Origin: Lewinellaceae bacterium
GTDB taxonomy: Bacteria; Bacteroidota; Bacteroidia; Chitinophagales; Saprospiraceae
DNA: 64,000 bases
Assembly: GCA_020636315.1 (NCBI GenBank)
Contig: JACJYA010000014.1
Location: 1 to 64,000 of the forward strand
Reading direction: 5' to 3'
The notes beneath the pieces are model-generated. The model made no database searches. It was not told the origin of the DNA and saw nothing but the letters and a program-made list of their open reading frames with translations. Shown here piece after piece: positions 51,979 through 61,021 of this stretch. The first letter of the stretch is position 1, and each line of letters begins with the position of its first letter. The position numbers and the translations under genes were made by a program.

Positions 51979-53205
51979 ATGAGCGATAAAAAGAAAATAC
52001 CTGTGCCCAAAGAGTTTACCGAAAGCCAGTACAGGCCACAGACGGAAACGCTACAGGTACAGCAAAAGCCAGATAAGCTGTTTATTGGTATCCCTAAGGA
52101 GATCACCATGCAGGAGAACCGTGTTGCACTGGTTCCCTCATCGGTGGCCACCCTGGTGGCTCACGGGCACCGCATCGTCATCGAGGCCGAAGCCGGGGAA
52201 AAGTCGAGCTACTCGGACCATGATTATTCCGAGGCCGGAGCAGATATCGCCTACAGCCCCGAACAGGTCTATAAGGCGGATGTCATCATCAAGGTAGCTC
52301 CTCCTACCCTCAAGGAGATCGACCTGATGCATCCCAACCAGATCCTTATCTCTCCCCTTCAACTGCCGATTATCACCGCTGATTACATCAACAAACTGCG
52401 CCAGAAACGAGTAATCGCCCTGGCCATGGAATACATCAAGGATGAATCCGATACCTTTCCCGTAGTACGCATCATGAGTGAAATGGCCGGCATCAGCGCA
52501 ATGCTCACAGCCGCCGAGCTCATGTCCACCACCGGAGGAGGCAAGGGGGTGCTTCTTGGCGGCATCTCCGGCGTCCCTAGCGCCAAAGTCGTCATCCTCG
52601 GCGCTGGTATCGTAGCCGAATACGCCACCCGTACCGCCCTGGGATTAGGAGCAGAGGTACGCATCTTCGACAATAACATCACTAAACTAAAGCGCCTGCA
52701 AAACCAGGTGGGGCGCCCCCTCTACACCTGCGCGATCAACCCTCACTACCTGCAAAAAGAACTACTGGCCGCCGATGTGGCCATCGGCGCCATGCATTCC
52801 AAGTCCGGGCGCACACCCGTTGTCGTCAGTGAAGAGCTGGTTTCCAAAATGAAACCGGGAGCGGTTATCATAGATGTGAGTATCGACCAGGGAGGATGTT
52901 TTGCCACTTCCGAAGTTACCTCTCTGGAGAAGCCCACTTTTATCAAACACGATGTTATCCACTACTGCGTGCCTAACATCGCATCGCGAGTGTCCAGAAC
53001 AGCATCAATGGCAGTTAGCAATATCCTGACTCCTATCCTCCTGAGAGCCGGCAGTACGGGCAGTATAGAGTACCTGCTTTTCAACAACCTGGGCCTTCGG
53101 CATGGAGTATATACCTATAAAGGATGCCTCACCAACAGCTACCTTGGTGAACGGTTCGAGATCAAATCCACCGACCTCGACCTGCTGATCACCTCTAATT
53201 TGTAA
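51979..53205 (+). CDS. ald: Alanine dehydrogenase
   Basis: A 408-aa NAD-dependent enzyme converting L-alanine to pyruvate and ammonia. After a 35-residue N-terminal extension the family core starts: FIGIPKEITMQENRVALVPSSVATLVAHGHRIVIEAEAGEKSSYSDHDYSEAGA, KVAPPTLKEIDLM, ISPLQLPI (in place of the common HLAP loop), MSEMAGISAMLTAAELM, and the Rossmann fold VVILGAGIVAEYATRTALGLGAEVRIFDNNITKLKRL. Then GAVIIDVSIDQGGCFATSE, VPNIASRVSRTASMAVSNILTPIL. The catalytic Lys and His positions cannot be fixed by eye because of the altered HLAP loop; this loop variant is seen in other Bacteroidota 'ald' genes. Co-directional with tsaE. Confidence 0.85.
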   Translation: MSDKKKIPVPKEFTESQYRPQTETLQVQQKPDKLFIGIPKEITMQENRVALVPSSVATLVAHGHRIVIEAEAGEKSSYSDHDYSEAGADIAYSPEQVYKADVIIKVAPPTLKEIDLMHPNQILISPLQLPIITADYINKLRQKRVIALAMEYIKDESDTFPVVRIMSEMAGISAMLTAAELMSTTGGGKGVLLGGISGVPSAKVVILGAGIVAEYATRTALGLGAEVRIFDNNITKLKRLQNQVGRPLYTCAINPHYLQKELLAADVAIGAMHSKSGRTPVVVSEELVSKMKPGAVIIDVSIDQGGCFATSEVTSLEKPTFIKHDVIHYCVPNIASRVSRTASMAVSNILTPILLRAGSTGSIEYLLFNNLGLRHGVYTYKGCLTNSYLGERFEIKSTDLDLLITSNL

Positions 53206-53244
53206 GGAATTAATTTTTTCGGCCCGGGAGAACCCCGCAATTGC

Positions 53245-55725
53245 CTATTTCAACTGGCTGCTTTCCACCCAGCCTATCCTGTTGCGGTAAGCGACCATCC
53301 ACCACTCGGAGGTTGTGCGCTCCAGGATCTCAATCTCTGCACCGGCACTCAGATGGGCCAGAACACCGGAACTGGCATCCATATCTTTATAGATCGAAAT
53401 ATTCTTTTTTACCTGAATACTCCGATCCGGCGGGTTTGCCCAAAGAGAAGCGGCCTCTTCTTTGGGAACAGGCCGTTGAAGCACTCCTGCTTCTTCCTCT
53501 TGCAAATCCTCAACCGAAAGCGTCATGAGATCCTCCGCTTCCCCCGGGCCGGGTGGGGAAAGACTCCCCATCCCCCCGGAAGAAGAAGCTTTTTGAAGCT
53601 TTATGTTCCTGTCTATAATCTCTCCGGCATTCTCTAAGTCTCGCTTGCCCAACTCTATGACCTGCGTTTCGGAATTCGAATGCCGGATGCTGATCTCATG
53701 GTCAAAGCCCCGCTCAAGGTAGAGTTTATAATCTCCCCCCGGCATCCTGCCGGTACGGACCAACTCTCGGGTTCCATCAGAGTTGACCTTGTAAACATCA
53801 AAATAGTAGTGGTCAACCTTTTCTCCATCCAACTGGACGGCCCCTCTAAGCATGACGTACTTACTCAAACGAGAATTGGATTCTTCGGCCTTGGGCTGAG
53901 TTGGTTCGGGGGTTGGGTTATTTCGGCGCCGGCGCTTGGAGGCTTTTTCTTCAGCGGGCGGAGGAGTTGGCTGCTGGGCCACCTCCGGCTTGGCTGTTGG
54001 TGTAGTAGTCTGCTGGGGTTGGACAGCCTCCTGTTTCGCAGGCGGAGGGGTTGCCTGCTGGGGCTGGGCAGCCTCCTGTTTCGCAGGTGGAGGAGTTGTC
54101 TGCTGGGGCTGGGCAGCCTCCTGTTTCGCAGGTGGAGGAGTTGTCTGCTGCGGTTGGGCAGCCTCCTGTTTCGCAGGCGGAGGAGTTGTCCGCTGCGGTT
54201 GGGCAGCCTCCTGTTTCGCAGGCGGAGGAGTTGTCCGCTGCGGTTGCGCAGCCTCCTGTTTCGCAGGCGGAGGAGTTGTCCGCTGCGATTGGGCAGCCTC
54301 CTGTTTCGCAGGCGGCGGAGTCGTCCGCTGCGGTTGCGCAGCCTCCTGTTTCGCAGGCGGCGGGGTAACCATAGCCAACTGTTCTTCAGGGCCACTTATA
54401 TCCATCGTATCAAGCATAGCAATTGGCGCCTGAGGCTTTTTGTAAAAGGCCAGATTTACCCCTACATTGATGTGGGCATTACTAAAAATCGCCGGATTGA
54501 CGATGGATAGAAGGTTATCAGCAGCTCCCCATAACTGCAGTGGGCCAACCTTGATGGTCATACTCGCTCCCAGATTGGCCAGGGCTTCATTGGTCGCCGA
54601 GTAGGCCAGGGAGGCACGGATGGCATTACTGAGTTTGCGGGTATAGGAAATTGCCGCTCCAAGATTGTGCCTGCTTTGAACGTAACGGGAGTTAAATAAC
54701 AGGTTAAATGTGCTCTTATCATCTATCTGGTAGGCACTCCCGATATATACAAATGTTGGCAGTGCAGTATTATAGGTTAACTGAGAAGAAGGTTTACCAT
54801 GAATAAACCCATCGAAAATATCCTCGATCTTTTGCTTTGGATCTTCGATCTCATTGGAAATCACTTTCCTGTGAACGCCTTTAGTCCAGTTTATTCCTCC
54901 CAGGTTTATGACGCTGAAAGAGGCCGTAAGCTTCTCCCCGATTGCATAGGTGCTTCCAAAATCAAAGGCAAAACCGTAGTTGCCCTGGCCACTGATGGGG
55001 TAGCTGCCCTCACCCGACAGGGATGAAGCACCGGCGGACCACAACTGCAGTTGGCCATCCACTTTATAAACATCCATTGCCTCAGTGGCTGTCAGCACTA
55101 CGCCCGGCCCGGAAGTAGAGTAGTTTTCCAGGCCAACCAGATAATGGATGCGAACGCCTGCAGATGCCCTGCCGAAATTGCGGGCATAGGCGAGGGAGAA
55201 GTTGCGGTAATGCGTCAGGTCAAAGTCAAATCCATCGAGATTATAGGACTGGCCCGGTTTAAAAACCCCTTCTTTGAGGTCGGAGCCGAACAATATGGCT
55301 GCTTTAGGGTAATAGGCATTACCAAAGAGGTGTTCACTGGCTTCCAGGGCGATATAATCATTCTTCAGGCGAAACCCTACCGTAAAAAGATTAGTGCTCA
55401 CTCCGGTAAAAGCTAAATTGTTTTCCCGTACAAGCGGAAGAACGGTAGGATAATCCAGGCTCATTCCCCGAATATCCCAACTGCTTGCGCCCACATCCTC
55501 AAGGGTAAAACCGGTGCTTTTAAAACCAGCCTGTACATTGCCAATAATCGGTAAACCGATAACGAGGCTGGCATCCGGCAGGAAGCTGGGGTTAACGTGA
55601 GTCGCCTGGTGCAGGCCCGGCATACCGTAGAGGGCCAGGTTGCGCTGAGCATTGGCTGGGGCGAAATACAGAAGAAAGCCCGCCACCATTGCAAGATTCC
55701 AAAGGGTAGCTCTTTTCATCATCAT
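53245..55725 (-). CDS. Multi-part surface protein: DUF5723-like barrel, 15-aa repeats, SH3
   Basis: An 826-aa chimera-like protein. (1) Signal peptide (TLWNLAMVAGFLLYFAPANA) and a barrel of about 440 residues: RNLALYGMPGLHQATHVNPSFLPDASLVIGLP, YIALEASEHLFGNAYYPK, YALARNFGRASAGVRIHYLVG, SVINLGGINWTKG, ASMTIKVGPLQLWGAADNLLSIVNP, resembling DUF5723. (2) Eight to nine tandem 15-aa units of the type TPPPAKQEAAQPQRT, a flexible Pro/Ala/Gln linker. (3) A basic stretch (KRRRRNN). (4) A beta domain with VQLDGEKVDHYYFDVYKVNSDGTRELVRTGRMPGGDYKLYLERGFDHEI. (5) C-terminal bacterial SH3 (about 760-826, IYKDMDASSGVLAHLSAGAEIEILERTTSEWWMVAYRNRIGWVESSQLK). A barrel tethered to a peptidoglycan-binding-type domain is the best guess. 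The family name DUF5723 is tentative. Confidence 0.6.
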   Translation of the reverse strand: MMMKRATLWNLAMVAGFLLYFAPANAQRNLALYGMPGLHQATHVNPSFLPDASLVIGLPIIGNVQAGFKSTGFTLEDVGASSWDIRGMSLDYPTVLPLVRENNLAFTGVSTNLFTVGFRLKNDYIALEASEHLFGNAYYPKAAILFGSDLKEGVFKPGQSYNLDGFDFDLTHYRNFSLAYARNFGRASAGVRIHYLVGLENYSTSGPGVVLTATEAMDVYKVDGQLQLWSAGASSLSGEGSYPISGQGNYGFAFDFGSTYAIGEKLTASFSVINLGGINWTKGVHRKVISNEIEDPKQKIEDIFDGFIHGKPSSQLTYNTALPTFVYIGSAYQIDDKSTFNLLFNSRYVQSRHNLGAAISYTRKLSNAIRASLAYSATNEALANLGASMTIKVGPLQLWGAADNLLSIVNPAIFSNAHINVGVNLAFYKKPQAPIAMLDTMDISGPEEQLAMVTPPPAKQEAAQPQRTTPPPAKQEAAQSQRTTPPPAKQEAAQPQRTTPPPAKQEAAQPQRTTPPPAKQEAAQPQQTTPPPAKQEAAQPQQTTPPPAKQEAAQPQQATPPPAKQEAVQPQQTTTPTAKPEVAQQPTPPPAEEKASKRRRRNNPTPEPTQPKAEESNSRLSKYVMLRGAVQLDGEKVDHYYFDVYKVNSDGTRELVRTGRMPGGDYKLYLERGFDHEISIRHSNSETQVIELGKRDLENAGEIIDRNIKLQKASSSGGMGSLSPPGPGEAEDLMTLSVEDLQEEEAGVLQRPVPKEEAASLWANPPDRSIQVKKNISIYKDMDASSGVLAHLSAGAEIEILERTTSEWWMVAYRNRIGWVESSQLK
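54008..54367 (-). repeat. 45-bp tandem repeat, eight units, inside the barrel/SH3 protein
   Basis: Units of 45 bp spaced exactly 45 bp apart (the core GCCTCCTGTTTCGCAGG begins at 54026, 54071, 54116 and so on to 54341). They encode TPPPAKQEAAQPQ(R/Q)T. Because units are nearly identical, their number may vary between strains; each change keeps the frame. Confidence 0.85.
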
Positions 55726-55832
55726 TTTGTCCGGGAGTTGATAGGTGCCGATCTGGCAAAAAAAATCACATTAGGGGTGTACGGACAAAATGCATGAAGG
55801 GTTCTCGAAAAAGGAAAAAATTGTGTAACTAT

Positions 55833-57374
55833 TCAAAGGAACAGCTGTTTCATGTCAACCCGTTGACTGATTATTTCCTGCAGTTTTTCAATGGGTACAC
55901 GTTCCTGCTCCAGAGAATCGCGGTCGCGCAGGGTTACGGTGTTGTCATCCAGGGATTCAAAGTCAACCGTCACGCAGAAAGGTGTGCCGATGGCATCCTG
56001 CCGCCGGTAGAGTTTTCCGATGCTGCCGGTGTCATCGTACTGCACCTGAAAAGAAAAGCGAAGGTTGTTGAAAATATCCTTGGCCAGAGCGACCAGCTTG
56101 TCCTCATTGCGCTTGAGTGGCAGAATGGCGCATTTAACGGGCGCCAGGGCGGGATGCAGCCGCAGCACCTCCCGGGTATTGCCCGAGCCCGGCACCTCTT
56201 CCTCCACCAGGGCATTGCTCATCATTGCCAGGAACATGCGGTCGCAACCGATAGAGGTTTCCACCACGTAGGGAACATAGCTCTCCTGCAATTCCGGGTC
56301 GTAATACTGGATCTTCTTGCCGGAAAGTTCCTGGTGGTTGCCCAGGTCGAAATCGGTGCGGCTGTGAATGCCTTCCAGTTCTTTGAAGCCGAAGGGGAAT
56401 TCAAACTGTATATCCACAGCGGCATCGGCATAGTGGGCCAGGTTGTCGTGGTCGTGAAAGCGCAGTTTTTCGGCAGGGGTGCCCAGAGCCAGGTGCCACT
56501 TCATGCGGGCTTCTTTCCAGTGATCGTACCATTTCTTTTGCTCACCGGGACGAATAAAAAACTGCATTTCCATCTGTTCAAATTCGCGCATGCGGAAAAT
56601 GAACTGCCGGGCAGTGATCTCATTGCGGAAGGCTTTACCGATCTGAGCTATACCAAAAGGTATCTTCTGGCGGGTCGTCTTCTGTACGTTGAGAAAGTTG
56701 ACAAAGATGCCCTGGGCGGTTTCCGGACGCAGGTACAGTTTACCGTCCTCTCCGGCAATATTGCCCAGCTGAGTGGAGAACATAAGGTTGAACTGGCGAA
56801 CTTCCGTCCAGTTGCGGGAACCGGATTCCGGGTCGGCGATCTCCAGGTCTTCAATGATCTGCTTCAGTTCCGCCAGGTCGCCATCGGTCATTGCCTGCGC
56901 CAGGCGTTCCCGCACGCGGCCGTGTTCTTCCTGATAGCGCAACACCCGCTCGTTGGTGGAGCGGAAGACCTGTTCATCAAACTTTTCACCGAAACGTTTA
57001 GCCGCCTTATCTACTTCTTTCTGGATCTTGCCTTCCAGCTTGTCCATATATTCCTCGATGAGCACGTCGGCGCGGTAGCGCTTCTTACTGTCCTTGTTGT
57101 CGATGAGCGGATCATTGAAAGCATCGACGTGGCCGGAGGCCTTCCAGGTTTTGGGGTGCATAAAAATGGCCGCATCGACACCGACGATGTTGTCGTGCAT
57201 CTGTACCATACTCCGCCACCAGTATTCCTTTATGTTATTCTTGAGTTCTACGCCATAGGGGCCATAATCATAAACGGCGCTCAGGCCGTCATATACTTCA
57301 CTCGACTGGAAAATAAAGCCGTATTCCTTGCTGTGGGCAATGAGTTTTTTGAATTGATCGCTTTGCTGTGCCAT
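55833..57374 (-). CDS. glyQS: Glycine--tRNA ligase, single-chain class II
   Basis: A 513-aa cytoplasmic enzyme that charges tRNA-Gly. The N-terminal segment FKKLIAHSKEYGFIFQSSEVYDGLSAVYDYGPYGVELKNNIKEYWW is characteristic of the alpha2 single-chain GlyRS; class II motifs follow: motif 2 FGIAQIGKAFRNEITARQFIFRMREFEQMEMQFF and motif 3 near YVVETSIGCDRMFLAMM; the C-terminal anticodon-binding domain starts around residue 410 (PALAPVKCAILPLKRNEDKLVALAKDIF). The glycine pocket Glu residues lie in motif 2. Length is typical. The long antisense frame over the same DNA (55794-57431) is a shadow. No regulatory T-box-like leader was recognised. Confidence 0.95.
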   Translation of the reverse strand: MAQQSDQFKKLIAHSKEYGFIFQSSEVYDGLSAVYDYGPYGVELKNNIKEYWWRSMVQMHDNIVGVDAAIFMHPKTWKASGHVDAFNDPLIDNKDSKKRYRADVLIEEYMDKLEGKIQKEVDKAAKRFGEKFDEQVFRSTNERVLRYQEEHGRVRERLAQAMTDGDLAELKQIIEDLEIADPESGSRNWTEVRQFNLMFSTQLGNIAGEDGKLYLRPETAQGIFVNFLNVQKTTRQKIPFGIAQIGKAFRNEITARQFIFRMREFEQMEMQFFIRPGEQKKWYDHWKEARMKWHLALGTPAEKLRFHDHDNLAHYADAAVDIQFEFPFGFKELEGIHSRTDFDLGNHQELSGKKIQYYDPELQESYVPYVVETSIGCDRMFLAMMSNALVEEEVPGSGNTREVLRLHPALAPVKCAILPLKRNEDKLVALAKDIFNNLRFSFQVQYDDTGSIGKLYRRQDAIGTPFCVTVDFESLDDNTVTLRDRDSLEQERVPIEKLQEIISQRVDMKQLFL

Positions 57375-57619
57375 GGGCCAATTTCGATTTTTTCCGCTTT
57401 CAGATGCAGGTTAGTTCGGTGCACCTGTTAAATCAGGGCGCAAAGATAATACAAATAGAATGGTTTGAAAGTGCCCGGCCCGGCTATTTACGCCAGGTTC
57501 TGTAAAAATTACTGAAAAAAACATCCGGCGCCAGTCAAAGCCCGCAGCTACAAGTCTCAAATCAAAAATTTCAGCCGGCCTGCAAAGACAGCAATAAGTC
57601 AAAAATCCCCAGTCAGAAA

Positions 57620-58891
57620 TCAAAAGCTTTTCTCTTTGGCTTCCAGCCCCTGTTGAGCATCCCATCCCTCCTCGCGGGCAGCCCTGGCATCCAGGAATTG
57701 CCGGTAGGTGGGTTGGCTGTCGTAGGTGAAAGCCCGCATAATTACCGGCGTTTGCCGGCCCTCCGCGAGCAGATCAGCGCGGGCTGCAGAAAGTTCTGCC
57801 GGCCAGGGTGGCAGGCGAAAATCGGCCATGGCTTCCGGTGAGCCGTAAACCGACCAGCGCAACCACGGGCCCTGGCCGGCATTTGATGCATTGTCGTGAA
57901 GGAAGAGGGCCAGAGCTGTCGGCTGTCCTTCAGTAACGTTTGCCTGAAAAGACTCCCGGCTATTTCGTTGCAGGGTAAAATCGACTTCCGGTTCGGGAAT
58001 AGCGGCGGGCATTCCAGGCAGCTCTTTCTCGAAATAAACCGGAAAGAACAGCCCGCCGTTCTTAAACCGTTCCTCCCGGGCAGTCAAACGGTACGCACGC
58101 ACCGTATCCGCCGGTGGCAATGCCGTACCGAATTCAAAAAACACCTGGTCGGGCAAAGAGGAATAGTCGAGGCGGGTAGCGCCAAATTCCCCGACGCCAT
58201 CGACGAAGTAACGCCAGGGGGCATCGTTGGGCAGCGCAATGGGCCCGAAGGGTTCGAGCCTGTCCAGGGCTCCGTAATCGAAGGTAAAGCTGTATCGATC
58301 CACTGCATTCACCCAGAGGAACCGGTTTTCGGCTTCTCCGTTGGCCCGTATGATGAGAAAGGCCGGATCCCCTTCATATACCGGTATTTCAAAGCTCAGC
58401 CGCTGTACCGCCTGATCTATGAAAGCATCTCGCCCGAAGGACTGAAGGCTCTCCTCCGGCCAGAGAAGCAATTCCAGGCTCTGCACTCCTTCGATGGAAA
58501 AATCACGCAGTTCACCCTGGCCAGGATCCCGCCGGTCAAACTCCAGGCCGTCGGCCACATCCAGGAAAGTGGTGGCTTCGTAAATGGCAACAGTGGCCGG
58601 GTTTCCTCCTATCGCCACCTCCTCTTCACGCCGCTGGATTATAGTGAAATCATAACGCCCGGCACACTCCCGGGTGGAAACGGAATACCCCCCCGCAGCC
58701 TCTGCCCTTCTCGCATCCAGGAGCGCCCCTTTTTCGTCGGAAAGCAAAATCCAGAAAGAAGGGCCCGGAGTTGCAGGCGCCTGAAGGCGGACATCGAATT
58801 TGCCGCAGGCCCCACTGTCGTCATTTTTGTTGCAGGTGAAATGAAATGAGAACATCAAAAGGAATATCAGCGCTTGTCTGGCCAGCCTCAT
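57620..58891 (-). CDS. Exported protein of unknown family (possible lipoprotein)
   Basis: A 423-aa protein. The N-terminus QALIFLLMFSFHFTCNKND looks like a lipoprotein signal although the lipobox (FTC) is imperfect. The mature chain is beta-rich: FDVRLQAPATPGPSFWILLSDEKGALLDARR, LELLLWPEESLQSFG, FLIIRANGEAENRFLWVN, YSSLPDQVFFEFGTALPP, LFFPVYFEKELPGMP, ending in a helical segment with YRQFLDARAAREEGWDAQQ. No enzyme motif is visible. I do not recognise the family. The gene lies 47 bp upstream of the type IX cargo gene on the same strand, so the two could be expressed together. High GC, without signs of recent transfer. Confidence 0.55.
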   Translation of the reverse strand: MRLARQALIFLLMFSFHFTCNKNDDSGACGKFDVRLQAPATPGPSFWILLSDEKGALLDARRAEAAGGYSVSTRECAGRYDFTIIQRREEEVAIGGNPATVAIYEATTFLDVADGLEFDRRDPGQGELRDFSIEGVQSLELLLWPEESLQSFGRDAFIDQAVQRLSFEIPVYEGDPAFLIIRANGEAENRFLWVNAVDRYSFTFDYGALDRLEPFGPIALPNDAPWRYFVDGVGEFGATRLDYSSLPDQVFFEFGTALPPADTVRAYRLTAREERFKNGGLFFPVYFEKELPGMPAAIPEPEVDFTLQRNSRESFQANVTEGQPTALALFLHDNASNAGQGPWLRWSVYGSPEAMADFRLPPWPAELSAARADLLAEGRQTPVIMRAFTYDSQPTYRQFLDARAAREEGWDAQQGLEAKEKSF

Positions 58892-58937
58892 ATTTTAAGA
58901 TTTAGGAACATTTACATCACATCTTAATGTACAAAGT

Positions 58938-59858
58938 TTATCGCAAAAGGAGCACATCTCCCTGAAAGGTAAGCACCTCCTCCGGCCCGATCCTCCGCTC
59001 GGCCTGAATGAAATAAAAATAGGTATCGGCCGCCTGTGGAACCCCGTTAAAGGTTCCGTCCCATCCGCTTTCCGGGGCTCCGTTTTCGTAAACCAGCTGC
59101 CCCCAGCGATTATAAACGCGGAAAGTAAGGATCTGGGGTGTGCCCTCACTGGCCACGAGATTGAAGCGGTCATTGACGCCATCGCCGTTGGGCGTAAAAG
59201 CATTGGGCACGGCGAAACTTTCCAGTTTTTCCACCTCCACAGTCCGAACCAGCCGGCAGCTATCCGAATTGGTTATGGTCACTTCATAGGTTCCGGCCGC
59301 CAGCCCTTCAAGGTCTTCAGTAGTGGCCCCGTTGCTCCACTGGAAACTAAGGCCGCCCCCACTGATCGACAGGTCAATGGCCCCATCGCCGGAGCCGTCA
59401 TCCGGTTCAGTATGAAAAACAGGAATGCCCAGGTCACTGACCAGCAGGTCCAGATAGATGAGGGTGTCACACCCATTTTCACCCGGCAGGCGTATTTCGT
59501 AATAGCCCGTCCTTCCAAAGGTATAGATGCCAAACCGGGCATTTTCTCCATGACAAAGGGCAATATCCAGCAAAATTTCAATACTATTCCTTTCCGAGAC
59601 ATTCAGCACCAGGGCGTTCTCGCATTCCGGCGGCAGGCCCGAAGTCAGGGTATAAGTTCCGGGTTCGGTAATCACCTGGCCGCCAATGCGGAGGGTATCC
59701 CCCACGCAGATCAAAGTGTCGGCAAAACAGGTATCCACCAAAAAGGCTGGATGCTCCGCCTGCCCTCCTGCGGAATCATGCCAGGGCTTACTCAGATAGA
59801 AAATACAGCTGAAAAAAAGAGGTATTGTCAAAACAGAATAAAGGAAATTAGGCTTCAT
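58938..59858 (-). CDS. Type IX secretion type-B (gliding-motility-associated) cargo protein with SprB-like repeat
   Basis: A 306-aa exported protein. Signal peptide NFLYSVLTIPLFFSCIFYL; N-terminal Cys-containing beta segments (CFADTLICVGDTLRIGGQVITEPGTYTL); a SprB-like repeat around 170-225 (GDGAIDLSISGGGLSFQWSNG, LAAGTYEVTITNSDSC); and a C-terminal type-B sorting domain (about 215-306) with VPNAFTPNGDGVNDRFN, FRVYNRWGQLVYE, SGWDGTFNG, ADTYFYFI and GDVLLLR. This C-terminal domain directs proteins through the type IX system to the cell surface or medium; the rest of the small protein has no catalytic motif, so an adhesin-like role is likely. It shows that the organism has the T9SS, though none of its machinery is in the window. 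Confidence 0.9.
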   Translation of the reverse strand: MKPNFLYSVLTIPLFFSCIFYLSKPWHDSAGGQAEHPAFLVDTCFADTLICVGDTLRIGGQVITEPGTYTLTSGLPPECENALVLNVSERNSIEILLDIALCHGENARFGIYTFGRTGYYEIRLPGENGCDTLIYLDLLVSDLGIPVFHTEPDDGSGDGAIDLSISGGGLSFQWSNGATTEDLEGLAAGTYEVTITNSDSCRLVRTVEVEKLESFAVPNAFTPNGDGVNDRFNLVASEGTPQILTFRVYNRWGQLVYENGAPESGWDGTFNGVPQAADTYFYFIQAERRIGPEEVLTFQGDVLLLR

Positions 59859-60119
59859 AGCTTTTTATTTCTTGAAAAATAACACTCAGGGCCTTATCCG
59901 GCAAGAGAAATTCCCGGGGGGCGCCGGTTGCCGACATTTTCGGCAGGCAAAAGGGAAACTAACTCCCGGCATGCCCGGCGCCTCCTTAACCGGGCCAGGC
60001 TTCATCCTTCCAAAAGTTTTCTCTGTTACCAATAGGGGGATTCGGATACTTATTGCATCCTATTAGCGCACCTTCCGGCAAAGGCTGCCGGTTGTTGCAA
60101 AATCAAAACTGACATCATC

Positions 60120-60803
60120 ATGAAAACAATCTCGAAAGTAACGTTAATGTTAGCCTCGTTTCTCGTACTGAGCAATGCCCGCGCCCAGGATGAACGGAAG
60201 CTGGATTATTTTGACGCCATCACTGTTGCCGGCGATGTGGAGCTGATCCTTACCCCCGGTGATGAAGCGAGAGCCGTAATCACTGCTGAGGGCATCTCAG
60301 AAGATGACGTCACCTGTTATATCAAAGGAAAAACCCTTAAGATCCAGCTGATCGAAGGATTGTTCCAGGGAGGCGATCATGCCCGGGTGGAAGTCACTTT
60401 CCAGCAACTGCGGGCGCTTAAAGCCAGCGCTGGCGCGAAGGCCTCCGCAACAGCACCCGTCACCGGTGACCAACTGGACCTCCGCGCCGGCAGCGGCGCC
60501 CAGATCGATCTTGCCGTTGAAGTCAATTCCCTGGTTGCCACGGCTACCGAGGGAGCGATGATCAAAATCGAAGGAAGCACCGAAACTCAGGAAGTGACTG
60601 TCGCCACCGGTGCTCAGTATATGGGGCTGGATCTGCAGTGTGACCGCACCTACGTCAAGGCAAATACCGGAGGGCAGGCCGAAGTTGTGGCCAATAAAAC
60701 CCTCGATGCCAATGCCAACACCGGCGGCCAGATCGATTACACCGGTGACCCGGAAGAAAAAAATACCCGGTCACTGATCTCGGGAGGCATCCAGAAAATT
60801 TAA
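60120..60803 (+). CDS. DUF2807 head-GIN-domain protein
   Basis: A 227-aa exported protein with signal peptide KVTLMLASFLVLSNARA. The mature part is a right-handed beta-helix-like domain of the DUF2807 (head GIN) family: LDYFDAITVAGDVELILTPGDEARAVITAEGISEDDVTCYIKGKTLKIQL, FQQLRALKASAGAKASATAPVTGDQLDLRAGSGAQIDLAVEV, MIKIEGSTETQEVTVATGAQYMGLDLQCDRTYVKANTGGQAEVVANKTLDANANTGGQIDYTGDPEE. Regular Gly/Asp turns every 20-25 residues mark the coils. The family is common in Bacteroidota, function unknown; the usual membrane anchor or lipobox is absent, so the protein is probably periplasmic or secreted. Hairpins follow the stop. Confidence 0.85.
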   Translation: MKTISKVTLMLASFLVLSNARAQDERKLDYFDAITVAGDVELILTPGDEARAVITAEGISEDDVTCYIKGKTLKIQLIEGLFQGGDHARVEVTFQQLRALKASAGAKASATAPVTGDQLDLRAGSGAQIDLAVEVNSLVATATEGAMIKIEGSTETQEVTVATGAQYMGLDLQCDRTYVKANTGGQAEVVANKTLDANANTGGQIDYTGDPEEKNTRSLISGGIQKI

Positions 60804-60817
60804 AAAAATCACTACCC

Positions 60818-60927
60818 CGGGCAAAAAAACAACCGAAGGTGTAACCTTTGGCCCCGGATGCCCGACTTACCGGTAAACAACAGTAAAACGCCACCCGACA
60901 AAAAAGCTGAGGAGGATATCTCCTCAG
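60818..60927. terminator. Two hairpins between convergent genes
   Basis: 60818-60864: outer arms CGGGCA/TGCCCG, inner arms CCGAAGGT/ACCTTTGG with one wobble. 60907-60927: CTGAGGAG, loop GATAT, CTCCTCAG. They lie between the DUF2807 gene (+) and the methyltransferase gene (-), and may serve as transcript ends for one or both. GATCACCCGGC is also repeated twice nearby (60939 and 60966). Confidence 0.45.
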
Positions 60928-61021
60928 GATGAAAAAGAGATCACCCGGCACTTTTATTTTTATTCGATCACCCGGCTGTTTTACTGTTTACCGCTTTGAA
61001 AGCTACATGAAAACAATCTAC

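Noticed and set aside
54008..54367. Regular 45-bp repeats considered as CRISPR-like
   Set aside because: Units are contiguous with no unique spacers and encode an in-frame peptide repeat.
55794..57431. 545-codon plus-strand frame over glycyl-tRNA synthetase
   Set aside because: Shadow of a well-conserved essential enzyme on the other strand; no recognisable domain.
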